A stretch of DNA of 64,000 bases from contig JAHIVC010000015.1 of assembly GCA_018816945.1 (NCBI GenBank), forward strand, positions 62,001 through 126,000. Reading direction: 5' to 3'. This document shows, one piece after another, positions 27,617 to 37,858 of this stretch. The stretch is from Bacteroidota bacterium. Its GTDB lineage: Bacteria > Bacteroidota > Bacteroidia > Bacteroidales > GCA-2711565. The number at the start of each line of letters is the position of its first letter. Position 1 is the stretch's first letter. A program made the position numbers and the translations under genes. Under the pieces are notes generated by a model. It ran no database searches. It worked only from the letters and a program-made list of their open reading frames with translations, and was not told the DNA's origin.

Positions 27617-28546
27617 CTATTTAATTATATCAGAATATTTAAAAATAGTGTTTAATCCCTTCTTTTGAAAATACGCTTTTATCCATGAAAAATCATTTTT
27701 GCTCGAAGCCATCATCATAAAATCTCCACCCCAGGCTCCCAACGATTTAATCTCTCCATCAAAATCTTTAAACCGTTCTTGTTTTATTGGTTTGAGTTTC
27801 AGAATCGAAGACATTATATTTTCGTGAGATTGAATACATCTGCTAAATTCATCTAAAGAACTTGTATGTGCCATGATTTCACCCATTTGTGATATTTCAC
27901 TAATCATGTTGGATGAAGGTTTATCCAACTCTCTAAAATCTACAACACTTTTTGAAGTATTTTGTTTTCGGCCTGTATAAGCAAAGTATATATAATCTTT
28001 AAATATTGGATCAAACGCAGCTTTTTCAACGGAGATTTCATTTTCAGTTCGTTGGTAAAAAATAGGTTGATCAGCCGATGCACAAGCGATATCATATCCC
28101 GAACCTCCAAAGGTCAGGTTTAATAATTTGAAAGGATCGACTTTAGCCCAACCAGCAATATTATTCACAAGGGTAGAACTACTTCCCAGTCCCCATGTTT
28201 TATTAAAATCAAGATTTGTGCGAATCTTGAGATTTTGTTCTTCTTTCAGGAAATCAGGATTTAATTTTTTGGCTTGTAGAAGGCAATTGAGCAATTGATT
28301 GGCAATCTTCAAATCTGATCTTTTTTGTATGGAAAAGTCATCGACGCATACTTCCATTTCAAACCATAATTTGTTGTTTTCAAAACTATTCCATCTAATA
28401 GTTTTTTGCTCACTTATTGGAAAATGTTCAACCATCAAATCTTGGCCTAATTTTAATGGAAGAGCCAATGCCTTTGCCCCATAAAGAACAAGGTACTCGC
28501 CACTCAGGAGTAGTTTTCCATTCGAATAGAAATATTCTTGTTGCAC
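27617..28546 (-). CDS. GYDIA-type GHMP kinase, probable phosphomevalonate kinase
   Basis: 309-residue GHMP kinase. Motif 1 GKLLLSGEYLVLYGAKALALPL is split from the ATP loop TWGLGSSSTLVNNIAGW; motif SGYDIACA is the mark of the Bacteroidota 'GYDIA' group; motif 3 is LGAWGGDFMMMAS. It is not orthologous to standard mevalonate kinase or phosphomevalonate kinase. A phosphomevalonate kinase is the only step otherwise missing from this operon, so that activity is the natural inference. It lies 17 bases after the HMG-CoA reductase gene and 3 bases before mvaD. Confidence 0.75.
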   Translation of the reverse strand: MQQEYFYSNGKLLLSGEYLVLYGAKALALPLKLGQDLMVEHFPISEQKTIRWNSFENNKLWFEMEVCVDDFSIQKRSDLKIANQLLNCLLQAKKLNPDFLKEEQNLKIRTNLDFNKTWGLGSSSTLVNNIAGWAKVDPFKLLNLTFGGSGYDIACASADQPIFYQRTENEISVEKAAFDPIFKDYIYFAYTGRKQNTSKSVVDFRELDKPSSNMISEISQMGEIMAHTSSLDEFSRCIQSHENIMSSILKLKPIKQERFKDFDGEIKSLGAWGGDFMMMASSKNDFSWIKAYFQKKGLNTIFKYSDIIK

Positions 28547-28563
28547 GGGTTCGATAGATGTAA

Positions 28564-29886
28564 TTATTGTCGAAGGCTTGCCAGAAAGTCACTCACTTTT
28601 TTAACGGATACCTTTTCTTCCTTAAAAAATTCTCTTGCTTCTGATTTTTCCACCTCCGTGGCATGATATTGATTCAGGATATTGAACAAATGCATTTTCA
28701 TATGGCCCTGCTGAATGCCTTTTGTAACCAAAGATTTGATGGCACCGAAATTATTCGCCAGTCCTGCAGATGCCATAATCATCATTAAATCTTCGGCATT
28801 TGGATTTCCCAATAATTGTAATGAGCGCTTTGCAAGCGGATGCAATGTTGTTAAACCGCCAATTGTGCCAAGTGCTAAAGGAATTGTCAGCGAGTATTTG
28901 AAATGATTATTGTCAATTATAATATCAGTAAGACTTTTGTACTTTCCGGATCGGGCAGCAAAAGTATGTCCGCACGCTTCAATTGCCCGAAAATCGTTTC
29001 CTGTTGCTAAAGCTACGGCATCAATTCCGTTAAAAATACCTTTGTTATGAGTGGTTGCGCGATGAGTGTCGATATGTGCAATTTTAACTGCTGTTTCGAA
29101 TTTCTGCGCAAATACCTCGGGTAACATGTCTATATCAGCATTTTTCAGTCTTTTGACTTCACATTCAACCGTAGTTTCAACCAAACAATTGGGGGTATAG
29201 TTTGAAAGGATCGAAATGATGATATTGCATTCTTTCTCCTCCGGACTAAAGTCAGGATTATTAGAAATGTAATTTTTTAAGATCTGCGCAAATTCTTCGA
29301 GGCACGAATTGATAAAATTAGCACCCATTGAATTTTTAGTTTCGAATGTTGCTTTTAACTGATAATAATTTTTTAGTTCAGGAGTCAGATCAATTATTGC
29401 AATATTTGTGATTCCACCGCCTCTTTCATCCATGCGGGAAGTAATGTGTTTGGTTCCCTGAATTAGTTCTTCCTTTAATGAAGGTAAATGTTTGTTTAAT
29501 TTTTCAATGTTCCCATTCCATAAAAAATGAACTTGTCCAATTTTCTCAGTTGCAATTATTTTTGATTTAAAGCCTCCTCTTTCTGCCCAAAACTTTGCAC
29601 TACTTGATGCAGCTGCAATTACCGAACTTTCTTCAATCACCATAGGTACCATATAATTTTTAGCATTAATCATCATATTGGGTACGATTCCAAATGGTAT
29701 GTAGAAATTAGAAATGGTATTTTCACTAAACTCATCAAAAAGTTTTTGTGTTTTTTTGTCGGGATGCCAAAAAGTCTTAAGCTCATTTATTGCCAGATTT
29801 GAATCCGGGAAATAACTGGCCACCAATTCCAATTTTTCATCTTTTGTAAGCTTCGAAAATCCTTTGATTGTATTGTTAAGATACAT
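28564..29886 (-). CDS. HMG-CoA reductase, class II
   Basis: 440 residues. Reduces HMG-CoA to mevalonate (the degradative-type class II enzyme, which in many bacteria works biosynthetically). Signatures: ENTISNFYIPFGIVPN, SRMDERGGGITN, the active-site Glu/Lys region VEESSVIAAASS and AVKIAHIDTHRATTHNKGIFNGIDA (catalytic Lys in THNKG), ATGNDFRAIEA with catalytic Asp, and GTIGGLTTLHPLAKRSL. First gene of the mevalonate operon, so it sets the flux. HMG-CoA synthase is not in this window. Confidence 0.93.
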   Translation of the reverse strand: MYLNNTIKGFSKLTKDEKLELVASYFPDSNLAINELKTFWHPDKKTQKLFDEFSENTISNFYIPFGIVPNMMINAKNYMVPMVIEESSVIAAASSSAKFWAERGGFKSKIIATEKIGQVHFLWNGNIEKLNKHLPSLKEELIQGTKHITSRMDERGGGITNIAIIDLTPELKNYYQLKATFETKNSMGANFINSCLEEFAQILKNYISNNPDFSPEEKECNIIISILSNYTPNCLVETTVECEVKRLKNADIDMLPEVFAQKFETAVKIAHIDTHRATTHNKGIFNGIDAVALATGNDFRAIEACGHTFAARSGKYKSLTDIIIDNNHFKYSLTIPLALGTIGGLTTLHPLAKRSLQLLGNPNAEDLMMIMASAGLANNFGAIKSLVTKGIQQGHMKMHLFNILNQYHATEVEKSEAREFFKEEKVSVKKVSDFLASLRQ

Positions 29887-29938
29887 AGATTGATTTTTGT
29901 CTTTATGCTAATTTAATATATATGCTTATTTTCGGATG

Positions 29939-29946
29939 CAAAGATA
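29939..29946 (-). promoter_or_regulatory. Possible -7 element for the mevalonate operon
   Basis: TATCTTTG on the minus strand, a perfect TAnnTTTG, 53 bases upstream of the HMG-CoA reductase start. No TTG is visible 19-21 bases further upstream, so the promoter is incomplete by sequence. Confidence 0.35.
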
Positions 29947-30091
29947 ATTGTTTTATTATAATGATGGAACGTTTCTAAATAAGGTTTTTCGATTGTTCAA
30001 TGCCAGTCTTATTTTCGAAGGCTTATGGTTAATAGCATTCTAATATCATTTGTATTAAATTTTACTAGTCTTTATTTTCTGGAGATACATA

Positions 30092-30122
30092 AAAAAGCCG
30101 CCCAAAAACTGAACGGCTTTTT
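30092..30122 (-). terminator. Terminator of the groESL operon
   Basis: Stem AAAAAGCCG (30092-30100) with CGGCTTTTT (30114-30122), 13-nt loop, with a U run on the minus strand just after the groEL stop at 30144. Confidence 0.8.
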
Positions 30123-30143
30123 GCTATCTTATTTTGGGGTTTG

Positions 30144-31799
<1,656 letters not shown>

Positions 31800-31812
31800 T
31801 TAAAATTAATAA

Positions 31813-32091
31813 TTAAACGATAGCAACGATGTCGGATTCGCGCATAATCAAATAGTCTTTTCCTTCAACCACTATTTCTGTTCCACTGTATTTTCCATAA
31901 AGTACATTGTCACCTACTTTAACGGTCATTGGTTCATCTTTTTTACCTGGGCCAACGGCCAGTACGATACCTTTTTGAGGCTTTTCTTTTGCTGTGTTGG
32001 GGATGATGATACCACCCGCTGTTTTTACTTCAGCAGCAGCAGGCTCGATGATAACTCTATCTGCCAGAGGTTTAATGTTTAATTTTCCCAT
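31813..32091 (-). CDS. groS: Co-chaperonin GroES
   Basis: 92-residue co-chaperonin. The start at 32091 ([14 protein letters not shown]) is used because an upstream in-frame start at 32208 would run through the preceding terminator hairpin. Motifs: [12 protein letters not shown], the mobile loop [12 protein letters not shown], and [14 protein letters not shown]. The 80-base leader contains a sigma-54-like promoter and no CIRCE inverted repeat, so HrcA control is not indicated. Confidence 0.97.
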   Translation of the reverse strand: MGKLNIKPLADRVIIEPAAAEVKTAGGIIIPNTAKEKPQKGIVLAVGPGKKDEPMTVKVGDNVLYGKYSGTEIVVEGKDYLIMRESDIVAIV

Positions 32092-32145
32092 TTTTTTTAT
32101 TAGTTTATATGTTTGCAATATTATTTCAATACGTCCAAAGTCATT

Positions 32146-32161
32146 TGCATATTCTGTGCCA
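32146..32161 (-). promoter_or_regulatory. Sigma-54-like promoter of groESL
   Basis: Minus strand TGGCACAGAATATGCA. The GG/GC doublets are at the exact -24/-12 spacing and the match to TGGCACGnnnnTTGCA is complete except at two less critical positions. The start site would lie near 32135, giving a 44-base leader. A sigma-70-type alternative in the same stretch is poor (TAATATTG without a properly spaced -33 element). Confidence 0.45.
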
Positions 32162-32172
32162 AGTCGATATTC

Positions 32173-32211
32173 AAAAAAAAATGTCAGATTTTTATGACAA
32201 TCTGACATTTT
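32173..32211 (-). terminator. Terminator after secG
   Basis: A perfect 13-bp stem (AAAATGTCAGATT, 32178-32190, with 32199-32211), 8-nt loop, and a long U run on the minus strand. It closes the regulator-lptE-secG operon (secG stop at 32230) and isolates groESL transcription. Confidence 0.88.
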
Positions 32212-32229
32212 CTTTAAGATAAGAATCTT

Positions 32230-32580
32230 TTATTTTTTCTCCTCTTCACGAGGTGGTGGAGCTTGATAATCTTGAACCGGCAAACTAGCTGGTTGTGTAT
32301 TGTTAATCTGGTCCCTTAATTCCGTATCAACTAAGTTTTGTGTTTCAGTAGATCGTGGGATAACAAATATGGTGGATAAGCTCAGAAATAATAATACAAT
32401 GGCCAGTGTCCAGGTGGACTTTTCTAGAAAGTCAGCTGTTTTGCGTACGCCCATGTATTGATTTGATCCTGCAAAGTTTGAAGCAAGACCTCCTCCTTTT
32501 GAGTTTTGAACAAGAACTACCAAGATCAATAAGATGCAGGTGATCAGAATTAGAACCGATACTAGAATATATGTGCCCAT
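32230..32580 (-). CDS. secG: Protein translocase subunit SecG
   Basis: 116 residues with two membrane segments (about residues 3-24 and 56-76) linked by the conserved cytoplasmic loop LVQNSKGGGLASNFAGSNQYMGVRKTADFLEK. SecG helps SecYE-SecA move proteins across the inner membrane. The C-terminal tail of about 35 residues is polar and Pro/Glu-rich. It is the last gene of the envelope operon. Confidence 0.93.
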   Translation of the reverse strand: MGTYILVSVLILITCILLILVVLVQNSKGGGLASNFAGSNQYMGVRKTADFLEKSTWTLAIVLLFLSLSTIFVIPRSTETQNLVDTELRDQINNTQPASLPVQDYQAPPPREEEKK

Positions 32581-32598
32581 TGTTTTTTATTTTTCAGG

Positions 32599-33357
32599 TT
32601 ATTGAATTTCTTTTTCTATTTTTTCAATTTGGGCTGCAAAGTAACTGCTTTTTTCCGGATATTTCAAGCTTAATTTGCGATAAATTTTAGTTGCCTTCAC
32701 TTTATAGCCTTGATCGTAATAAATTTTGGCGAGTGTTTCGCTTACAATATTTTCCTGGTCGACAATACTTTGTTGTGCTAATTCAAGAGGATTGTAGAAT
32801 GCAGATTGATGACGGGTTATGCTTGGAGAGGTATAAATGAACTGATTGATGAGTTCATCCCGGCTTTTTGATTTGTTCTCATCTTTTAATCTTTCTATTT
32901 CTATTGTTGGTTTTGTTTCAGTTTGAATTATAGGTTTGCCCTTAGCTTCTTCTTTTGCACGTTCAATTTCGGCTAACTTCTTTTCAATTCTGGCTTTCAA
33001 TTCCTGAATCTTTATCGAATCCCGTTTTATTTTTTCGTCAAGTTCCTTATCGATAACGTCAGCTTGTACATCTTTAACTTTTTCAATAAACTCATCCGGA
33101 AATTCCACATTTTCAAGTTTATCGCTAAGTAGATCAATATGCATTTTAAGCATTTTGCGATCAGCTACTATTGCAGCATTTTTACCAAGTTGCGATTCGA
33201 ATTGAATATTCCTCTCTTTGAAAAAATTTAAACTTAAAAGGGTTTCAATGGAAGCACAATAGGGATAATCCTTTGATAATTGCTGAAGTAAAACTGCAGA
33301 TTCTGCATTAAGCCTGGATGGCTTGTTTAAATACTCAATAAATTGTTCTCTTTTCAT
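32599..33357 (-). CDS. Unknown cytoplasmic protein, charged coiled coil with TPR-like end
   Basis: 252 residues, no signal peptide or membrane segment. The N-terminal 85 residues (REQFIEYLNKPSRLN...) form a helical domain, the middle (about 100-165) is a highly charged coiled coil rich in Lys and Glu (DKELDEKIKRDSIKIQELKARIEKK, here continuing to AEIERAKEEA), and the C-terminus reads like one TPR hairpin (ETLAKIYYDQGYKVKATKIYRKLSLKYPEK). The ATG at 33357 is preferred to a TTG at 33375. Always between lptE and secG here; a role in envelope assembly is only an inference from that position. Confidence 0.7.
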   Translation of the reverse strand: MKREQFIEYLNKPSRLNAESAVLLQQLSKDYPYCASIETLLSLNFFKERNIQFESQLGKNAAIVADRKMLKMHIDLLSDKLENVEFPDEFIEKVKDVQADVIDKELDEKIKRDSIKIQELKARIEKKLAEIERAKEEAKGKPIIQTETKPTIEIERLKDENKSKSRDELINQFIYTSPSITRHQSAFYNPLELAQQSIVDQENIVSETLAKIYYDQGYKVKATKIYRKLSLKYPEKSSYFAAQIEKIEKEIQ

Positions 33358-33368
33358 CGTATGAAATG

Positions 33369-33881
33369 TTACCAATTTACAACAGTTGCGTTAAAAATGT
33401 CATCAACCAGAGCCTCAACAATAACATCAATTAATGCATCCTGAACATCCACAAAGTTTTCTGAACTTGGATAATCTTCATAACGGGTTATCTTGCTGCT
33501 TTTAAAATCTTTTGAAGGATCGTAAAAATTTACAAAGTTAACTTCAAGGGTGATAGTCAGACGGTTTAAAGCAGCTGTTTGGTCAGGTTGGATCGCCAGT
33601 GGTTCTGTTTTATATTCAGTTATGGTTCCTTCAATTTGCAAATCACCACCCGATTCAGTTATGTTTAATTGCGTTTGAGATGAAAAACGGTTTTTTAATT
33701 TGTCTGTTAAGATCTGGCCTAAAGATGGTTCTACAAGGGTCGCTTTGTTTTCAAAATAAGCAATGTTGATGGTTTTTGCTTCCGCAGGAATTGATGCCCC
33801 GCTGAATGAATATATTCCGCAACTCCCTAAAGATAAGACAATAAAAGCTAGAAGCAAAAGTGTTATGTTTTTGTTTAGCAT
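33369..33881 (-). CDS. lptE: LptE-like LPS assembly lipoprotein
   Basis: 170 residues with a lipoprotein signal (LLLLAFIVLSLGSC) and the LptE pattern: GIYSFSGASIPAEAKTINIAYFEN, then SLGQILTDKLKNRFSSQT, and a beta strand block IEGTITEYKTEPLAI. LptE plugs the LptD barrel and is needed to deliver LPS or LOS to the outer surface. It lies 4 bases after the regulator gene and 11 bases before the unknown coiled-coil gene. Confidence 0.87.
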   Translation of the reverse strand: MLNKNITLLLLAFIVLSLGSCGIYSFSGASIPAEAKTINIAYFENKATLVEPSLGQILTDKLKNRFSSQTQLNITESGGDLQIEGTITEYKTEPLAIQPDQTAALNRLTITLEVNFVNFYDPSKDFKSSKITRYEDYPSSENFVDVQDALIDVIVEALVDDIFNATVVNW

Positions 33882-33885
33882 CGGT

Positions 33886-35106
33886 CTATTTTATATTATA
33901 TTCTTTGATTTTTCGGTAAAGTGTACGTTCAGATATCCCCAATTCATCGGCTGCATTTTTTCTTTTTCCTTTGTGCTTTTCAAGGGCTTGCCTGATCATT
34001 TCAATTTCCCTTTTTTGAAGCGATAAGGATTCTTCGACTAACTCTGAATGCTGAATGGGTTCATTTATATTTTCATCTACCCTTTGTTGAATTTCAATTT
34101 TATTCAATTCAAACGAATCATTGTCATCCTGATATAATTTTTTAATGAGCTTGGCATTATTTTCAGCACTGCTAATTTCTCCATTTTCAACAATGTCGAG
34201 TACTATTTTTTTCAAGTCATTGATGTCTTTTTTCATATCAAAAAGCACCTTATACAAAATATCACGTTCCGAAAAATCTTCCTTTTCCTTGCTTGTTTTG
34301 TAAAGAACCGGCAAATCACTTCCAACACCGTGTGGTAAATATTTTTGGAGGATTGTAGCATTGATAAAATGTTCTTTCTCAATGATTGAGATCTGTTCTG
34401 CGGTATTTTTTAATTGGCGAATATTTCCATTCCAGCGGTAATTGGTCAGAATCGTAACTGCCTCCTCATCCAATTGCAAAGCAGGCATTCTGTATTTTTC
34501 GGCAAAGTCGGCCGCAAATTTCCTGAATAATAGAAAAATATCATCTTTACGATCACGTAAAGGCGGAACGAAAATCGGAACTGTGTTCAGTCGGTAAAAT
34601 AAATCCTGACGGAATTTTCCTTCGTTGATGGCCCTCGGAACATCAACATTTGTGGCCGCAACAACCCGTACATTGGTTTTAATCACTTTTGAAGAACCGA
34701 CTTTCATAAATTCGCCCGTTTCCAAAACGCGTAGAAGCCGAACTTGAGTCGAAAGCGGAAGTTCAGCGACTTCATCCAAAAAAATGGTGCCACCGTTAAC
34801 TACTTCAAAATATCCTTTGCGCGATTCGTGTGCACCCGTAAATGAACCTTTTTCATGTCCAAATAATTCTGAGTCGATGGTGCCTTCAGGAATAGCACCG
34901 CAGTTTACGGCAATGTAAGGACCATGTTTACGTGAACTTAATTGATGGATGATTTGAGGAAAAACTTCTTTCCCTGTGCCACTTTCACCCGTAATAAAAA
35001 CAGTGATATCAGTAGGAGCAACCTGTCGGGCCACATCAATTGCCCTGTCTAAAAGAGGAGAAACCCCTATGATCCCGAATCGTTGTTTTAGTGCTTGAAT
35101 CTCCAT
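33886..35106 (-). CDS. Sigma-54-type AAA+ transcription activator without sensor domain
   Basis: 406 residues. The AAA+ domain starts almost at the N-terminus: Walker A GESGTGKE (40-47), the sigma-54 contact loop GSFTGA (87-92, with Ser instead of the usual Ala), Walker [14 protein letters not shown] (about 105-117), and RNTVP-like sensor segments [12 protein letters not shown]. There is no receiver, GAF or PAS domain. Between the AAA+ part (ends about 260) and the C-terminal Fis-type helix-turn-helix ([20 protein letters not shown]) lies a charged linker of about 100 residues. First gene of the operon with lptE and secG. Confidence 0.9.
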   Translation of the reverse strand: MEIQALKQRFGIIGVSPLLDRAIDVARQVAPTDITVFITGESGTGKEVFPQIIHQLSSRKHGPYIAVNCGAIPEGTIDSELFGHEKGSFTGAHESRKGYFEVVNGGTIFLDEVAELPLSTQVRLLRVLETGEFMKVGSSKVIKTNVRVVAATNVDVPRAINEGKFRQDLFYRLNTVPIFVPPLRDRKDDIFLLFRKFAADFAEKYRMPALQLDEEAVTILTNYRWNGNIRQLKNTAEQISIIEKEHFINATILQKYLPHGVGSDLPVLYKTSKEKEDFSERDILYKVLFDMKKDINDLKKIVLDIVENGEISSAENNAKLIKKLYQDDNDSFELNKIEIQQRVDENINEPIQHSELVEESLSLQKREIEMIRQALEKHKGKRKNAADELGISERTLYRKIKEYNIK

Positions 35107-35160
35107 TTATTAAAAAATTTCTTTCGATGAACGCTCATAATGATTGAACACCGCGATATG

Positions 35161-35192
35161 CAAAGTTAGGGAAAAAACATTCCCTAATCAAA
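35161..35192 (-). promoter_or_regulatory. Promoter with palindromic spacer before the activator gene
   Basis: Minus strand: TTTG (35189-35192), 20-base spacer, TAACTTTG (35161-35168), both consensus. The spacer holds an inverted repeat, TTAGGGAA and TTCCCTAA (35166-35187, 6 bases between the arms), that runs into the -7 element. The pheT stop is at 35227, so the hairpin could also act weakly as its terminator, but no U run follows. Confidence 0.6.
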
Positions 35193-35226
35193 AACATGCT
35201 TTAACTTAACGGTTTAGCCCTTTAAT

Positions 35227-37695
35227 TTATTTTCGGATGCTTGCATTCAATTGTTGCTCGAATGCAAGCATTAGTTTATTCATGACTTTGTCAACTACCT
35301 TATCGGTCAATGTTTGATATTCATCGCGTAAAGTAAAACTCAGGGCATATGATTTTTTACCTTTTTCAATTTTATCGCCTTCATAAATATCGAATAGTGA
35401 AACAGATTTTAGAAGTTTCCGTTCTGTTTTAAAAGCAAGGTCCTTAAGCGATTCGAATGTAACTTCTTTATGAAGCATGAGTGCCAAATCACGACGAACT
35501 TCCTGGAATTTTGGAATTTCGCAGAATTGAATCTTGGATTTGCGGACAGCTTTTGAAAGTTGATCCCAGCTGAAATCAGCATAAAACACCTTTTGCTTAA
35601 TGTCAAATTGTTTCAATATTTTTTTCGATAAGGAACCGAAGGTAACCATCTCTTTATTGTTTAGTTGAATGGTTTGTCCATATTCAAAAAGTGCATCGAT
35701 ATTTTCATTAACCTGAATGTTGGAAAGATTAACATCCAAGCGTTTCAGAATTTGATGAACGAAGAATTTTAAAGAATAAAAATCAACTTGACGTGATTCT
35801 TGCAGCCAATTTTCGGGAGCTACTTTGCCACTTACAAAAACTGCCAGATGTTTTGATTCATGAAATTTATCAAGCGCATTTGCCGAATTGATTTCAGCAT
35901 TTGATTTTGAATAAATTTGTCCGAATTCATAAAACTTAATATCCGGATTTTTACGGTTCTGATTATATTCAATCGATTCAAGACCACCGAAAAGGAGGCT
36001 CTGACGCAATACATCTAAATCACCGCTTACCGGATTTAAAACTTTTACGTTCTCTTCGGCTTTGTATACTTCCTGTTTTTTAAAATATTTTGAATTGATC
36101 AAGGAATTATTCATGATTTCAAAAAACCCGTTATCCGACAAAAAGGCCGAAATTTGATTCTGTAAAAGTTCTTTACGGTCTTGCTCGTCGCTGTAAGAAA
36201 GTGAAGAATTGAGACTCTCGGAATATTCAATATTATTATACCCGTAAATTCTTAAAATTTCTTCAATGACATCTGCTTCACGGGTAACATCCACTTTGTA
36301 AGTCGGGATGAGCAAATTCAATCCAAGCTCGGTTTCATCAATAATTTCGATACCCAGATTCACTAAAATGCGTTTAATCACCGATCGGTCGATACATTTA
36401 CCAATGAGTCGATCAACATTTGCATATTTGATTTCAACCGTCCATTTTTGGATGGGGGAAGGATATATATCAACAACATTACTAGTGATCTGTCCCTCAG
36501 CCAATTCTTTAAATAACAGACAGGCCCTTTTTAATGCATATTCTGTCATATTTGGATCAGTTCCGCGCTCAAAACGAAATGAAGCATCGGTTTGCAATCC
36601 ATGAAATTTTGAAGTTTTCCGAATGGTTGCCGGATCAAAATAAGCACTTTCAAGAAACAGATTGCTTGTTGTGGCAGTAATTCCGGAACCCAATCCTCCG
36701 TAAACTCCGGCCATACACATGCCTTCGGTCGCATTGCAAATCATCAAATCGTTTTGATTTAAGGATCGTTTCTGCTCGTCAAGGGTAATAAATTTTGTGC
36801 CTTCTTTCAGTTTTTTAACGATCACTTTATTGCCTTGAATAGCTTCTGAATTAAAAGCATGAAGTGGTTGGCCCGTTTCAAACAATATAAAATTGGTGAT
36901 ATCAACCACATTATTTATGGGTTTCAGCCCGAGTGTTTTTAAAAGGTTTTGCATCCATGCCGGAGAAGGTTTTACTTTTAATCCGCTTACTGTAATGCCT
37001 GTATATCTGGGACAAGCCTGAGTATCTTCAACAACAATTTCGATTTTTCGGGTCTCGTTATCAACTTTAAAATCGGCAATCGATGGTATTTTAAGTTTAT
37101 AATTATGATCGGGGTAATTATTATTTAATACCGCAACCAAATCCCTTGCAACGCCAATATGCGAAGTGGCATCGGCTCGATTGGGAGTAAGCCCGATATC
37201 AAAAACATAATCTTCCTCAACTCCAAAATAATCTTTTGCAGGTGAACCAATTTTAGCATTTGGATCGAGAACCATGATTCCGGCATGTTCTGTTCCAAGC
37301 CCAAGTTCATCTTCGGCACAAATCATCCCTTCGGAAGTTTCACCCCGTATTTTTGATTTTTTGATTTCAAATGATTCGTTTCCCATGTAAATCATGGTGC
37401 CAACTGTGGCAACCGGTACTTTCTGACCTGCGGCAACATTCGGCGCTCCGCAAACGATGGATAAAAGTTCTTTGCCCCCGATATCAACAGTTGTGCAGGA
37501 TAGTTTGTCAGCATTTGGGTGCTGGATCCTAGTTTTTACCTCACCAATCACAACCCCTTTTAATCCGCCTTTTACCGACTGGATTCGTTCGAAGCTTTCA
37601 ACCTCCAGACCGCAATCGGTAAGTAAAACGGATAATTGTTCAGGCTCAATATCAAAGTCGACGTAACGTTTAAGCCAGTTATAAGAAATCTTCAT
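35227..37695 (-). CDS. pheT: Phenylalanyl-tRNA synthetase beta subunit
   Basis: 822 residues, normal length. N-terminal tRNA-binding (EMAP-like) domain (GVVIGEVKTRIQHPNADKLS...CGAPNVAAGQ), B3/B4 editing domain, B5, the aminoacylation-like core and the C-terminal ferredoxin-like anticodon-binding domain (KFQEVRRDLALMLHKEV to the end). It works as an alpha2beta2 tetramer with PheS, which is not in this window. It appears monocistronic here. Confidence 0.97.
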   Translation of the reverse strand: MKISYNWLKRYVDFDIEPEQLSVLLTDCGLEVESFERIQSVKGGLKGVVIGEVKTRIQHPNADKLSCTTVDIGGKELLSIVCGAPNVAAGQKVPVATVGTMIYMGNESFEIKKSKIRGETSEGMICAEDELGLGTEHAGIMVLDPNAKIGSPAKDYFGVEEDYVFDIGLTPNRADATSHIGVARDLVAVLNNNYPDHNYKLKIPSIADFKVDNETRKIEIVVEDTQACPRYTGITVSGLKVKPSPAWMQNLLKTLGLKPINNVVDITNFILFETGQPLHAFNSEAIQGNKVIVKKLKEGTKFITLDEQKRSLNQNDLMICNATEGMCMAGVYGGLGSGITATTSNLFLESAYFDPATIRKTSKFHGLQTDASFRFERGTDPNMTEYALKRACLLFKELAEGQITSNVVDIYPSPIQKWTVEIKYANVDRLIGKCIDRSVIKRILVNLGIEIIDETELGLNLLIPTYKVDVTREADVIEEILRIYGYNNIEYSESLNSSLSYSDEQDRKELLQNQISAFLSDNGFFEIMNNSLINSKYFKKQEVYKAEENVKVLNPVSGDLDVLRQSLLFGGLESIEYNQNRKNPDIKFYEFGQIYSKSNAEINSANALDKFHESKHLAVFVSGKVAPENWLQESRQVDFYSLKFFVHQILKRLDVNLSNIQVNENIDALFEYGQTIQLNNKEMVTFGSLSKKILKQFDIKQKVFYADFSWDQLSKAVRKSKIQFCEIPKFQEVRRDLALMLHKEVTFESLKDLAFKTERKLLKSVSLFDIYEGDKIEKGKKSYALSFTLRDEYQTLTDKVVDKVMNKLMLAFEQQLNASIRK

Positions 37696-37858
37696 TGAAA
37701 TTAATTTTGTTTAGGTCGGTAAAAGTAAGGAATTTCTCCTTTTTATGGATGAAATTATTTAATGAATCGGAAACCAGATCATTAACAAAAGAAACAGATG
37801 ACATTTTTATTAAAATTAAGTTATTGGCAGTATGAATGGGGTGTCACCCTGCAGAACT

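Noticed and set aside
32092-32208. N-terminal extension of GroES by 39 residues
   Set aside because: The upstream start lies inside the secG terminator; GroES is normally about 92 residues and the ATG at 32091 fits.
32173-32211. Hairpin before groES considered as a CIRCE or other heat-shock operator
   Set aside because: The arms do not resemble the CIRCE repeat, and on the minus strand it ends in a U run just after secG, so it is a terminator.
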